Source: Sphingomonas sp. BT-65 (GTDB lineage Bacteria > Pseudomonadota > Alphaproteobacteria > Sphingomonadales > Sphingomonadaceae). Taken from it: a DNA stretch of 64,000 nt. The translations under genes and the position numbers were made by a program. The notes under the pieces are model-generated. The model saw only the letters and a list, made by a program, of their open reading frames with translations. It ran no database searches and was not told the origin of the DNA. This document shows positions 18,574 through 28,787 of this stretch, in pieces. Position 1 is the stretch's first letter; each line of letters starts with the position of its first letter. Location: assembly GCF_026107375.2 (NCBI RefSeq), contig NZ_JAPCIA010000001.1, positions 1,674,001 through 1,738,000 of the forward strand, written 5' to 3'.

Positions 18574-19778
18574 ATGGCAGCAGCGCAGGCGCTTCGCGAC
18601 GAGCAGTGGGATCTTCCGCCCGGCGACTCGTCCCCGGCAGTCGAGCTGTCGATCGTCATGCCCTGCCTCAACGAAGCGGAGACGCTGGCGCTCTGCATCC
18701 GCAAGGCGAAGGCCTTCCTCGACGAATATAATATCGCGGGCGAGGTGATCGTCGCCGACAACGGCTCGACCGACGGATCGCAGCAGATCGCCAACGCGCT
18801 CGGCGCGCGAATCGTGCATGTGCCCGCGCGCGGCTATGGCGCGGCGCTGATCGGCGGGATCGAGGCGGCGCAGGGCCGCTATGTCGCGATGGGTGACGCC
18901 GACGACAGCTATGATTTCGGCGCGCTGATGCCGTTCCTCGACGCGCTGCGCCAGGGCGGCGACTTGGTGATGGGCAACCGCTTCCAGGGCGGGATCGCGG
19001 CCGGCGCGATGCCGCCGCTTCACAAATATCTCGGTAATCCGGTGCTGAGCTTCCTCGGCCGCGCCTTTTTCGGCACGCCGATCGGCGACTTTCATTGCGG
19101 CCTGCGCGCGTTCCGCCGCGACAGCATCCGCGCGCTCGGCCTCACCGCGCCGGGCATGGAGTTCGCGAGCGAGATGGTGGTCAAGGCCGCCATCGCGAAG
19201 CTCGACATCCGCGAGGTGCCGACTACGCTCCAGCCCGACGGCCGCAGCCGCCCGCCGCACCTGCGCACCTGGCGCGACGGTTGGCGGCACCTGCGCTTCC
19301 TGCTGATCTACGCCCCGCGCTTCCTGTTCCTCTATCCCGGCCTGGCGCTCGCGCTCGCGGGACTCGTCGGCGTGCTGGGGCTCATTCCCGGCGACATCCG
19401 CATCGGCGAGGTCGAGCTCGGCGTGCACACAATGATCTTCGCCGCGATGGCGGTGCTGATCGGCTCGCAGCTCGTCGGCCTGTCGGTGCTCGCCCGCCGC
19501 TATGGCGTGATCGCCGGCATGTGGCCCGAGAGCGGGCTGATGCGCCGGATCCGCAACTGGTTCAGCGTCGAGCGCGCCTGCGTCGCCGGCGGCCTGATGC
19601 TGGTCACCGGCCTCGGCGGCGCGATTGCCGCGACCTTGGCCTGGGCCAGCGCCGGCTTCGGCGACATGAACCCCGCCGCGCTGATGCGCGTGACGATCCC
19701 GTCCATGCTGCTCTGCTGCCTCGGCGTGCAGACCGCGGTGACCGCCTTCTTCGCCGGCCTGCTCGACCAGCCGCGGGC

Positions 19779-19782
<4 letters not shown>
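18574..19782 (+). CDS. GT2 glycosyltransferase, polyprenol-phosphate-sugar synthase type with C-terminal membrane segments
   Basis: 402 residues. The catalytic GT-A domain begins at about residue 25 ([13 protein letters not shown]) with ADNGSTDGS and the metal-binding D108-A-D110-D111. [34 protein letters not shown] and EMVVKA follow, as in dolichyl-phosphate mannose synthase relatives. Four hydrophobic segments follow from about residue 240. Such enzymes charge a polyprenyl phosphate with a sugar for use by GT-C transferases, two candidates for which lie just upstream on the other strand. ATG 18574 is used, and the in-frame extension upstream is not protein-like. The stop overlaps the converging argG stop by three bases. 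Confidence 0.88.
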
Positions 19783-21023
<1,241 letters not shown>

Positions 21024-21142
21024 CGTCTTCGTCGCTCCAGAGGAAAAGTCGCGTGGCCTCTAGGGCGGCGGGGGCGGTTCCGCAACATCGATGACCCGCG
21101 GCATAGACGAAGGGTTAAGCTCGACGGCCTAGAGGGACAGCG

Positions 21143-22099
21143 ATGAGCGGATCAGGCATCGCGATCGGCCAGCGGCGGCTGGCGATCCTGGGCGAGCGTA
21201 GCGGGCGGCCGGCGCTCGATGCGAACGCGTTCCCCGCCTATCGCCTGCTCGGCCTGCAGACCATGCTCGTCGTGCTGCTCCTCGCCGCGCTCGGCTTCAC
21301 CTATCGGGGCGAGGACATCAACCTGATGATCGCGGTGCTGGCCGCGATGGCCGGGATCGCGGCGCTGCTGCGCTGGCGCGATTCGCCGCGCCTTGCCGCC
21401 GCGATCGAGGGCTGCGCGATCCTGGTCGCCGCGAGCATGGCCGTGGCCTGCCTCAGCCTGCTGCTGGCGACGCTCGGCTATCCCTATCGCGACACGGCGC
21501 TGCAAGCCGCGGACGAATTGCTGCTTCCCTTCCTATCCTGGCCGGACCTCGCGCGCTCGCTGGCGGGACAGGCCGAGCTCACCGCCGCGATGTGCCGCGT
21601 CTACTCGACCTTGCTGTGGCAGCCCTTCGCGCTGGTCGCCACGCTCGCGGCGCTGGGCAAGGTCGAGCTGCTGTGGCGCTTCCTCCATGCCTGGGCGCTC
21701 GCCCTGATCGCGTGCGTCGCGATCTTCGCGCTGGTTCCGGCCGAGACCGCCTATGTCCATTACGGGTTCGTGCCCGCCGACCTGCCCTACCTCACGGTCA
21801 ATGCCGGTTGGTGGCCCGCCGAGATCCTGGAGAAGGTGCGGACCGGGCAGCTCCGCGAGCTGGGCGCCGCGCAGATTTCCGGCCTGATCACCTTCCCCAG
21901 CTTCCACACCGCGGCCGCGGTCCTGCTGGCGTGGGGGTTCCGGCGCGTGCCGTTCGCGGGGCCGTTCTTCGTGCTGCTCAACGTCGCGATGATCGCCACC
22001 GTCCCGCTGATCGGCAGCCACTATTTCGTCGACGTGCTCGGCGGCATCGCCGTCGCGTTGCTCGCAATTGCCGGAAGCCGGACGAGCCTCGGGCACTAG
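21143..22099 (+). CDS. PAP2-superfamily membrane phosphatase
   Basis: 318 residues with about seven hydrophobic segments between residues 30 and 310. The C-terminal half carries the phosphatase signature pieces TFPSFHTAAAVLLAW and GSHYFVDVLGGI (His, Ser/His and Asp positions), characteristic of PAP2_3-like integral membrane phosphatases. The substrate could be a lipid phosphate such as polyprenyl pyrophosphate or phosphatidate, or the protein could be an inositol-phosphoceramide synthase-like enzyme, which would fit a sphingolipid-containing organism. The sequence alone does not decide. GTTAAG lies just upstream. The stop overlaps that of the converging MATE gene (CTAG). Confidence 0.85.
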   Translation: MSGSGIAIGQRRLAILGERSGRPALDANAFPAYRLLGLQTMLVVLLLAALGFTYRGEDINLMIAVLAAMAGIAALLRWRDSPRLAAAIEGCAILVAASMAVACLSLLLATLGYPYRDTALQAADELLLPFLSWPDLARSLAGQAELTAAMCRVYSTLLWQPFALVATLAALGKVELLWRFLHAWALALIACVAIFALVPAETAYVHYGFVPADLPYLTVNAGWWPAEILEKVRTGQLRELGAAQISGLITFPSFHTAAAVLLAWGFRRVPFAGPFFVLLNVAMIATVPLIGSHYFVDVLGGIAVALLAIAGSRTSLGH

Positions 22100-23430
22100 G
22101 TCTTGCGCTGGTCCGCCACACCGGCGAACAGCCGCGGCAGATAGGCGCCGAGGCTCATTGCCCGGTAGAAATAGCTGGCGAGAAAGGCGAGCCACACGCC
22201 CACCGCGCCGAGCGGGCGCAGCAGCAGGTCGGTCGCGATATAGAGGGCCGTCGCCAGGATCGCCGCATTGCGCAGCGCCCGTCCCTGGGTCGCGCCGATG
22301 AACACGCCATCGAGCAGCCAGGCGGGTACGCCGAGCGTCGCGGTCAGCGCGGCGAGCGGGAGCAGCGCATAGGCTGCCGCCCGCACCTCGGGATTCGTCG
22401 TCAGCAAATCGACCAGCAGCCAGCCGAACGCCGCCGCGACCAACGTCGCGATCAATGCGAACCCGAGCGAGAACTCCCCGGTCAGCCGGATCGCGCGCTT
22501 GAGGTCGACCTTCGACCCCGCCCCGACCGCGATCCCCACGCGCGATTCCGCGGTGAAGGCGAAGCCGTCGAGCACGAAGGCGAAGATACCGACGAGCTGC
22601 AGCAGCACATGATTGGCCGCGAGTTGCACCGTCCCCAGCCGCGCGCCAGCATTGGCCAGCCATAGGAACATCGCGAGCAGCGCGACGGTGCGGATCATGA
22701 TGTCGCCATTGACCGCGAACAGCCGCTTCCACGCCGCCTTGTCGAAGAAGCCGGAGCGCTGGTTCAGCACCGCGCCCGGCCCGGCGATGCGCAGCACCAT
22801 CGCCATGCCGAGCGCGAGCGCCACCCACTCGGCGAGCGCGGTGCCCAGCCCCACCCCGCGCGCGCCCATCCCGAAATGCCAGACGAACAATATGTCGAGC
22901 GCGATATTGACCGCATTCATCGCGATCTGGAGCAGCAGCGTGTCGCGCGTCCGCCCGAGGCCGTAGAGCCAGCCGTTGATCGCATAGAAGCCGAGTGCTG
23001 CGGGCGCGCCCAGGAAGCGCGCGGTGACGAACTCGCGCGCCGCCGCGTCGAGGCTGCCGCCGCCCGCCAGCGCCGCGAGCGCGAGCGGCACGATCAGCAA
23101 TAGCAGCGCGACCAGCACCGCGCCGATCGCCAGCCCCGCGGCGACGCCGCGCGCGAGCAGCGCGTTGACCTCCGCCGCATCGCCGCGTCCGTGCGCCTGC
23201 GCGGTCATCCCGGTCATGCCCATGCGCAGGAAGCCGAACGCCCAGAAGATGAAGTTGATGATCGCGACGCCCAGCGCCACGCCCGCAAGTGCCGCCGCGT
23301 CTCCGGTCCAGCCGATCACCGCAGTATCGACAAGGCCCACCAGCGGCACCGTCGTCTGGCCGAGCATGATCGGCCACGCCTGCGCGAAGATCGACCGGCG
23401 GGTGAGGACCAGAGGCTGCGACGCTTGCAT
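22096..23430 (-). CDS. MATE-family efflux transporter
   Basis: 444-residue, twelve-segment cation-coupled exporter of the MATE (DinF-like) group. Marks are MLGQTTVPLVGLVDTAVIGW at the N-terminus, FWAFGFLRMGMTGMTAQAHGRGD, and a second-half repeat with DGFAFTAESRVGIAVGAG. The start at 23430 follows a GGGGGTGG ribosome site. The upstream extension in frame would run through the promoter of the divergent DUF1801 gene. Substrates (drugs, peptides or metabolites) cannot be read from the sequence. Confidence 0.92.
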   Translation of the reverse strand: MQASQPLVLTRRSIFAQAWPIMLGQTTVPLVGLVDTAVIGWTGDAAALAGVALGVAIINFIFWAFGFLRMGMTGMTAQAHGRGDAAEVNALLARGVAAGLAIGAVLVALLLLIVPLALAALAGGGSLDAAAREFVTARFLGAPAALGFYAINGWLYGLGRTRDTLLLQIAMNAVNIALDILFVWHFGMGARGVGLGTALAEWVALALGMAMVLRIAGPGAVLNQRSGFFDKAAWKRLFAVNGDIMIRTVALLAMFLWLANAGARLGTVQLAANHVLLQLVGIFAFVLDGFAFTAESRVGIAVGAGSKVDLKRAIRLTGEFSLGFALIATLVAAAFGWLLVDLLTTNPEVRAAAYALLPLAALTATLGVPAWLLDGVFIGATQGRALRNAAILATALYIATDLLLRPLGAVGVWLAFLASYFYRAMSLGAYLPRLFAGVADQRKT

Positions 23431-23479
23431 GCCACCCCCATGCGCATATGCTCGGCGCGAAATCCAGCGGAGGCGTCCG

Positions 23480-23899
23480 ATGGCCGAGATCAAGACCAAA
23501 CCCACCGAGATCAGCGCCGCCGAGTTCATCGACGCCGTCGAGAACCCCATCCGGCGCGAGGAAGCGAAGGCCGTCTGCGCGATGATGGAGCGCGTCACGG
23601 GCGAGCCGCCCAGGATGTGGGGACCCTCGATCGTCGGCTTCGGCAGCTACCACTACAAGTATGACAGCGGCCACGAAGGCACGATGTGCCGCCTCGGCTT
23701 CTCGCCGCGCAAAGCGCAGCTCGTGCTCTACGTCCTCACCGGCGCCGCAGGAGAAGATCAGCAGTTGGCGAAGCTCGGCAAGCACAAGACCGGCAAGTCG
23801 TGCCTCTACATCAACAAGCTGGCCGAGGTGGACATGGCGGTGCTCGAGGACATGGTGCGCGACACGCTCGCCTATATGGACGAAAAATACCCGGCCTGA
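23480..23899 (+). CDS. DUF1801 domain protein
   Basis: 139-residue cytoplasmic protein of the DUF1801 (YdhG-like) family, which has no assigned reaction. WGPSIVGFGSYHYKYDSGHEG and GKSCLYINKLAEVD are the family hallmarks. ATG 23480 follows a GGAGGC ribosome site. Its stop codon lies inside the left arm of a perfect inverted repeat that continues towards the EF-hand gene, so expression of the two may be linked. Confidence 0.87.
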   Translation: MAEIKTKPTEISAAEFIDAVENPIRREEAKAVCAMMERVTGEPPRMWGPSIVGFGSYHYKYDSGHEGTMCRLGFSPRKAQLVLYVLTGAAGEDQQLAKLGKHKTGKSCLYINKLAEVDMAVLEDMVRDTLAYMDEKYPA

Positions 23900-23924
23900 C
23901 GGTTCAAGCGCGAGTCAGGCCGGG
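23890..23924. terminator. Perfect 11-bp inverted repeat between DUF1801 and EF-hand genes
   Basis: CCCGGCCTGAC (23890-23900) and GTCAGGCCGGG (23914-23924) form an uninterrupted stem with a 13-base loop. It covers the DUF1801 stop and ends six bases before the ATG at 23931. It lacks a T-run, so it is not a classical terminator. It may terminate weakly, stabilise the upstream message, or mask the ribosome site of the EF-hand gene. Confidence 0.45.
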
Positions 23925-23930
23925 CGTGCT

Positions 23931-24320
23931 ATGGCGCCGTACATGTCGATTCTCTTCCTCCTCGCCGCCGCCCAGACCGCGCCGCTCGGCGTCGCCCCCG
24001 GCCCGCTCCCCAAGGCTGAGGCCGAGCGCCGCGTCGCCGAACGCTTCGCCGATCTCGACCTCAACGAGGATGGCGCGATCGAGCGCGACGAGGTCCGCGC
24101 CCGCTTCGATTTCGAGGCGAGCACCAATGCGACCTTCACCGCCGCGCAGAAGGCCAGGAAGGCCGGCGATCCGCGTCCAACGGTGGATGCGCGTCAGCCG
24201 GCTTTTGCCAAGGCCGATTCCTGGTTCGCCGCCGTCGATACAGACAAGGATGGCAAGATCAGCCGCGAAGAGCTGACCCGGTATCTTGGCGCGGACATTG
24301 AACAGCTCGGCGTCAAATAA
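23931..24320 (+). CDS. Small exported EF-hand calcium-binding protein
   Basis: 129 residues with an N-terminal hydrophobic segment (about 4-18), likely a signal peptide or anchor. Two canonical 12-residue EF loops are present: D43-L-N45-E-D47-G-A-I-E-R-D-E54 and D103-T-D105-K-D107-G-K-I-S-R-E-E114. Both keep the Ca2+-ligand positions 1, 3, 5 and 12. Alternative ATG 23943 would shorten it by four residues. The start lies directly behind the inverted repeat at 23890-23924. The function is probably periplasmic Ca2+ binding or sensing. The partner is unknown. Confidence 0.82.
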   Translation: MAPYMSILFLLAAAQTAPLGVAPGPLPKAEAERRVAERFADLDLNEDGAIERDEVRARFDFEASTNATFTAAQKARKAGDPRPTVDARQPAFAKADSWFAAVDTDKDGKISREELTRYLGADIEQLGVK

Positions 24321-24370
24321 CGGCGGTATGAACGGCTGGACTGCGGGCGGGTTCGAGCTATCGTGGGGCG

Positions 24371-25189
24371 ATGCCCTTGCTCAGCACGCTCGTCCTTCTC
24401 GCTGCGACGTCCGCCAAATCGCAGGACGGCGCACCGGCCGCGCCGCTCAAGCCGGCGGGCAGCTGGGTGGTCGACTATGCCGACAACGCCTGCAACGTCG
24501 CGCGCGTGTTCGGTACCGGCGAGCAGCGGGTCACCTTCGTGCTGGTCCTGATGCCGGGTCGCGACACCAACCAGATCGTCATCCAGCGCGCCCATGACGG
24601 CAAGGAACGCATCCGGGAGGGCGATCTGGTCATCACCACCGCACCCGGCTCTCCGCCCATCACCGCGCGCGCGACGAGCGGATCGGTGAAAGCCGGTTCG
24701 CGGCTCCTGCACGCGACCATCGGTCGCGAGGAGCTCTTGCAGATCGAGAGCGCCAAGTCGCTGATGCTGGCCCATCGCGGCCAGGTCATCCACCTCGCGA
24801 CGAACGGGATGAAGACGCCTCTCGCCGCGGCGCTGACCTGTGAAGACGACCTGCTTCGTACCTGGGGCGCCGATCCGGCGGAATTCCGCAACATCGCGAT
24901 CCGTGCCAAGGCCACGCTATCACCGGCCAAGTGGGTGACCAACGACGACTATCCCGACGAATCGGTGCGGATGGGCGAAAGCGGCTCAGTCGGCGTGCGC
25001 CTCGACATTGCCGCGGATGGCAAATTGGCCGCCTGCACCGTGATCAGCTCGAGCACGTTCAAAAGGCTCGACGAAGCGACCTGCGCCATGATCCGGCGGC
25101 GCGCGCGTTACGAACCGGCGCGGCTGACCGATGGCAAGGCGGTGGCTTCCGCCGCGTTCCTGCGCTTTCGCTGGCAAGTCCTGAACTGA
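24371..25189 (+). CDS. Exported protein with TonB C-terminal-like domain
   Basis: 272 residues. There is a short hydrophobic N-terminus (about 1-16), a central unassigned region, and a C-terminal about 85 residues resembling the TonB carboxy domain (SGSVGVRLDIAADGKLAACTVISSSTFKRLDEATCAMIRRRARYEPA). The Pro-rich spacer and the stable membrane anchor of true TonB are absent. It is therefore better viewed as a periplasmic TonB-domain protein than an energy transducer. It follows the EF-hand gene by 50 bases. Confidence 0.75.
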   Translation: MPLLSTLVLLAATSAKSQDGAPAAPLKPAGSWVVDYADNACNVARVFGTGEQRVTFVLVLMPGRDTNQIVIQRAHDGKERIREGDLVITTAPGSPPITARATSGSVKAGSRLLHATIGREELLQIESAKSLMLAHRGQVIHLATNGMKTPLAAALTCEDDLLRTWGADPAEFRNIAIRAKATLSPAKWVTNDDYPDESVRMGESGSVGVRLDIAADGKLAACTVISSSTFKRLDEATCAMIRRRARYEPARLTDGKAVASAAFLRFRWQVLN

Positions 25190-25196
25190 TCGAGCG

Positions 25197-26426
25197 CTAG
25201 CGGTCGCCCAGCCGCTCTTCCGCCTCCGCCATATAGTCCCGCGTCACCGGCAGCGCGTCGCGCGAACGGGCATATTGCAGCTGGTAGTTGACCAGCCCGC
25301 CGTTGCGGAAGCTCACCAGCGATCCGGCGAGATAATAGGTCCACATGCGGAAGAAGCGCTCGTCATAGAGCGCGACGATCTGGTCCTTCGCCGCCACCGC
25401 ACGGTCGTACCAATGCTGCAGCGTCCAGCCATAATGGAGCCGCAGCACCTCGACGTCGGTGAGGAAGAAGCGCAGCCCCTCGTGCCCGCGCAGGATCTCA
25501 GACAGCGCCGGGATGTAGCCGCCGGGGAAGATGTATTTCGCGGTGAACGCGTCGGTCACGCCCGGCCCGCCCGCGCGGCCGATCGTGTGGAGCAGCATCA
25601 CGCCGTCCTCGGTCAGCAGCTCGCGGCACTTGCGGAAGAAGGTGCGGTAGTGCGCCGTGCCGACATGCTCGAACATGCCGACCGAGACGATCCGGTCGAA
25701 GCGGCCGGTCACGTGGCGATAGTCGATCAGCTCGAACTTCACCTTGTCGGCGACACCGGCCTTCTCCGCCCGCTCGCGCGCGACCTTGAGCTGCTCTTCG
25801 GACAGCGTCACGCCGAGCACTTCGGCGCCGGTCTTCTCGTGCAGGTAGAGCGCCATCCCGCCCCAGCCACTGCCGATGTCGAGCACCTTCATGCCGGGGC
25901 CAAGCGCGAGCTTCGCCGCGATATGCGCCTTCTTGTCGAGCTGCGCCTGCTCCAGGCTGTTCGCCGGATCGGTGAAATACGCCATCGAATATTGACGGTC
26001 GGCGTCGAGGAACAGGTCGTAGAGCTTGCCCGACAGGTCGTAATGATGCGCGACGTTGCGCTTCGAACGCCGTGCCATGTTGATCCGGTCGAGGCGGAAG
26101 CGCACCGCGTCGAACCCGCGCTTGAGCGTCGAGGCATTGAGCGCCTGGTCGCCCTGCTCCCAGCGATTGTTGACGGTGATCAGGTGGAGCAGCGCGAGGA
26201 TGTCGCCCCGCTCGATCACCAGCGATCCGTCCATGAAGGTCTCGGCGGCGCCGAGCGCGGGATCGGTCACGATCCGCCGGGTGGCCGCAGGATTGGTGAA
26301 ACGGATGGTGACCGGTGCGATCTCCGGATCGGGCGTGCCGAAGCTGCGCGCCGTTCCGTCCGCATGGATCACCGTCAGCTCGCCGCGCTTCACCGCACGG
26401 GTGAAGAAATGGTCGATCAGCGCCAT
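25197..26426 (-). CDS. cfa: Cyclopropane-fatty-acyl-phospholipid synthase
   Basis: 409-residue SAM-dependent enzyme that methylenates unsaturated phospholipid acyl chains. The N-terminal about 115 residues are the lipid-binding part. The catalytic domain has AHHYDLSGKLYDLFLD, the SAM motif VLDIGSGWGGMALYL (about 190), GVTLSEEQ and VSVGMFEHVG. The C-terminus has the aromatic MWTYYLAGS. The length is typical. It is the last gene of a minus-strand series after the molybdopterin enzyme (45-base gap). Confidence 0.94.
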   Translation of the reverse strand: MALIDHFFTRAVKRGELTVIHADGTARSFGTPDPEIAPVTIRFTNPAATRRIVTDPALGAAETFMDGSLVIERGDILALLHLITVNNRWEQGDQALNASTLKRGFDAVRFRLDRINMARRSKRNVAHHYDLSGKLYDLFLDADRQYSMAYFTDPANSLEQAQLDKKAHIAAKLALGPGMKVLDIGSGWGGMALYLHEKTGAEVLGVTLSEEQLKVARERAEKAGVADKVKFELIDYRHVTGRFDRIVSVGMFEHVGTAHYRTFFRKCRELLTEDGVMLLHTIGRAGGPGVTDAFTAKYIFPGGYIPALSEILRGHEGLRFFLTDVEVLRLHYGWTLQHWYDRAVAAKDQIVALYDERFFRMWTYYLAGSLVSFRNGGLVNYQLQYARSRDALPVTRDYMAEAEERLGDR

Positions 26427-26471
26427 GCCGGGTTGCTACGGAACGAACGGGGCCTTCGCAAGTGCGGAATC

Positions 26472-27221
26472 CTAAATGCCCGCATACCATTCGTAGCCGG
26501 CGATATCCTCCCACAACCCGCCCTTGCCGCCATGGATGCCGTCGAGCGCGGCGACCGCCTCGATCCGCATGATGTATTTGGCGTGCTTGTAGCCGAGTTG
26601 GCGCTCGACCCGCAGGCGCAGCGGCGCGCCGTGCTCGACGGGAAGCGTGCGGTTGTTCATCGCCCAGGCGAGGATGGTCTGGGGATGGAAGGCGTCGATC
26701 AGGTCGACCGATTCGTAATAAGGCCGGCCGCCGAGCGTGTCGGCGCAATGGAAGACGAGGTAGCGGGCGGTGTCCTTGAGTCCGGCGAGATCGAGCAATG
26801 TCGAGAGCTTCGGCCCATGCCATTTGCCGATCGCGCTCCATCCCTCGACGCAATCGTGGCGCGTGATCTGCACCCGTTGCGGGAGCGCGCGGAGATCGGC
26901 GAGCGAGAGCTTGAGCGGGCGCGCCACCAGTCCGTCCACGACGAGCCGCCAGTCGGCGAAATTGCCGCGCATCAGCGTGCGGTACGTCTCGTCCGCCGGG
27001 AAGATCGTGCCATTGGCGCGAAAACGCGGCGACATCTCGGCCTCAGAGAACTGGCGCGCGAGCGCGCCGCGATCGGTGATCGCGCGCTGCAAGCTGCGGT
27101 TCACCGCCTCGGCCTTGAACAGGAGGTCGCGCCCCGCTTCGCTCCGCTCGATCGCGTCGCATCCGGCGACCAGCCCGCCAGCGCCTGCGACGAGCAGCGA
27201 GCGGCGGGTGATCAGGCTCAT
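26472..27221 (-). CDS. Molybdopterin-dependent oxidoreductase, Tat-type lipoprotein
   Basis: 249 residues of the sulfite-oxidase/MsrP fold. The Mo-ligand cysteine Cys124 is in RHDCVEGWSAIGKWHG, and the pterin-binding region GRPYYESVDL and LGYKHAKYIMRIE are present. The N-terminus TRRSLLVAGAGGLVAGC combines a twin-arginine motif with a lipobox (LVAG-C21), so it is probably folded before export and lipid-anchored. The start overlaps the cytochrome b stop by four bases (ATGA), making the pair a likely membrane electron-transfer unit. The substrate is unknown. Confidence 0.87.
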   Translation of the reverse strand: MSLITRRSLLVAGAGGLVAGCDAIERSEAGRDLLFKAEAVNRSLQRAITDRGALARQFSEAEMSPRFRANGTIFPADETYRTLMRGNFADWRLVVDGLVARPLKLSLADLRALPQRVQITRHDCVEGWSAIGKWHGPKLSTLLDLAGLKDTARYLVFHCADTLGGRPYYESVDLIDAFHPQTILAWAMNNRTLPVEHGAPLRLRVERQLGYKHAKYIMRIEAVAALDGIHGGKGGLWEDIAGYEWYAGI

Positions 27222-27931
27222 TGCGGCACCTTCCATTTGCCGGTGAGCATCGAGCGCACTTCGTTCCACGCCCCGGCGAGGATCACCAGCGCGAGATGGA
27301 CGATCGTGAACCCCGCCAACAGCATCGCGGCGATGAAATGGATCGAGCGCGCGCTCTGCCGCCCGCCGAACATCTCGGTGAGCCACGGCCAGGCCGCGTT
27401 CATCCCGGGCGACATCGCAAGCCCGGTGAAGATCATCAGCGGCAGCAGCACGAAGATCACCGCGACATAGGAGAGCTTCTGGAAGATGTTGTAGGCGCGC
27501 GGGTTTTCCGGATCGTGGAAGCGCAGCGCGGCGTGCCTGCGCGCATCGGCGGCGAGGTGCGCGGGCGCCAGCTCCTTCGCGCGGACGCGCAGGTCGCGCT
27601 GGAAATGCCGGTTGAGCAGGCTGGCGATCATGAACGCGAGCAATGCGAAGGCGAGCACCAGCGCGAAGAACAGATGCCAGCGCCGCGCCAGCGCGAGATT
27701 GTAGGTCGAGGGGATGGTCAGCCAGCCCGGCACGCGCGCGCCCTCGAACACCCAGCCCACGCGGAACCAGGGCTGGTCGTAGTTCGCGCCATATTCGCCC
27801 CAGTAGAGCTGGCCGTGCGCATTGAGGATCATCAGGCCGCTGCCGAGCAGCACGATCACGCTGAGCGCCGTCACCCAGTGCCACAGCCGGGTCGACAGGC
27901 GGTGGCGATAGATGGTTGGTTCACTGGCCAC
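27218..27931 (-). CDS. Cytochrome b561-type membrane subunit
   Basis: 237 residues with four to five membrane segments and histidines placed for two b haems: RLSTRLWHWVTALS (about 10-23), LARRWHLFFALVLAF (about 77-91), and IHFIAAMLLAGFTIVHLALVI near the C-terminus. It would pass electrons from quinol to, or from, the coupled molybdopterin lipoprotein. GTG 27931 is chosen because AAGGG lies just upstream; a TTG farther up would add an Arg-rich leader. It follows the glutathione transferase gene by 48 bases. Confidence 0.87.
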   Translation of the reverse strand: MASEPTIYRHRLSTRLWHWVTALSVIVLLGSGLMILNAHGQLYWGEYGANYDQPWFRVGWVFEGARVPGWLTIPSTYNLALARRWHLFFALVLAFALLAFMIASLLNRHFQRDLRVRAKELAPAHLAADARRHAALRFHDPENPRAYNIFQKLSYVAVIFVLLPLMIFTGLAMSPGMNAAWPWLTEMFGGRQSARSIHFIAAMLLAGFTIVHLALVILAGAWNEVRSMLTGKWKVPQ

Positions 27932-27979
27932 CGCGCCCTTATGCCGCCGGCGCCGGGGAAGCGCCAGCGGCAAGGCAGC

Positions 27980-28681
27980 TCAGGCGTGGTCGCGCAGGAT
28001 GTCGGCGAGCGGTAGCTGGTCGAGGCACGCACCGCTGCCAGGCGGGGTCTCGCCGTCCTCGCGCGCCTGGGCGAAGGCGACCGCGGGATCGGCCATAAGC
28101 CGCGCGATCAGTGCCTGCGTCTTCGGATAATCGCCGGTCTGCACCGCCTGGTGGAATGCGCCCCAGCGCGCCACGCCGATGAACACCCCGTCGGCAAGTG
28201 TCGGCCGGTCGCCGAGCAGATAGGGCGAATCGCCGATCAGCTCCTCCATCCGCGCATGCCGTTCATTGACCGCACCGTGGCCGAGGCGTCGCAACGCCGC
28301 CTTATAGTCCGGATCCGCGTCCTCTTGCTCCAGCGCCACCCAATAGGGCGTGAAGGCGGCGGTGAAGCCGGTGTTGATGAAGCCGATCAGCTGATGCAGC
28401 CGATCCGCTTCGGGCGTGCCGGGTTCGAAGCTGACGCGGCGCTCGGTATCGCGCGCCTCGATCCACAGCGCGATCGCCATCGTCTCGGTCAGCACGCGGC
28501 CGTCGCCGGTGAGCAGCACCGGGGTCTCGCGACGCGGATTGAGGCGGCGATATTCCGGCGAGGCCATCTCGCTCAGCATGTCGACGCGCGACAGGCGGTA
28601 GGGCTGGCCGAGCCATTCGAGCGCGGCGACAAGCCCCATCGAGCTCCCCAGCGGGAAGCCGTAAAGCAGGGTCGGTTCCAT
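27980..28681 (-). CDS. Glutathione S-transferase family protein
   Basis: 233 residues with an N-terminal thioredoxin-like GST domain (LLYGFPLGSSMGLVAALEWLG; cis-Pro ETPVLLTGDGRVLTETMAIALWIE) and a helical C-terminal domain (SPYLLGDRPTLADGVFIGVARW). ATG 28681 follows CGGAGA. It is the first gene of the gst-cytochrome b-molybdopterin-cfa series and divergent from an HxlR regulator that probably controls it. HxlR regulators often respond to electrophiles or redox signals through a cysteine. Confidence 0.88.
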   Translation of the reverse strand: MEPTLLYGFPLGSSMGLVAALEWLGQPYRLSRVDMLSEMASPEYRRLNPRRETPVLLTGDGRVLTETMAIALWIEARDTERRVSFEPGTPEADRLHQLIGFINTGFTAAFTPYWVALEQEDADPDYKAALRRLGHGAVNERHARMEELIGDSPYLLGDRPTLADGVFIGVARWGAFHQAVQTGDYPKTQALIARLMADPAVAFAQAREDGETPPGSGACLDQLPLADILRDHA

Positions 28682-28716
28682 GATATTCTCCGTGATCTGT
28701 GGGATCACCGCGCGGT

Positions 28717-28772
28717 GTGACTGGCATTTAGGGAGCCCTGCGCCCAAATAAAATTACGCACAAAAATGTCAC
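28717..28772. promoter_or_regulatory. Candidate HxlR operator in the gst/hxlR divergent promoter
   Basis: GTGAC-N3-CATTT (28717-28729) is mirrored by AAATG-TCAC (28764-28772) on the other side of an AT-rich 106-base spacer that must hold both promoters. The arms are related but not perfect. Position and symmetry suggest binding by the adjacent HxlR protein. Confidence 0.35.
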
Positions 28773-28787
28773 TTCGGAGTGGAGCCA

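Noticed and set aside
26472..27931. MsrPQ methionine-sulfoxide reductase pair
   Set aside because: The membrane partner is of cytochrome b561 type, not the ferric-reductase-like MsrQ, so only a general molybdopterin/cytochrome pair is claimed.
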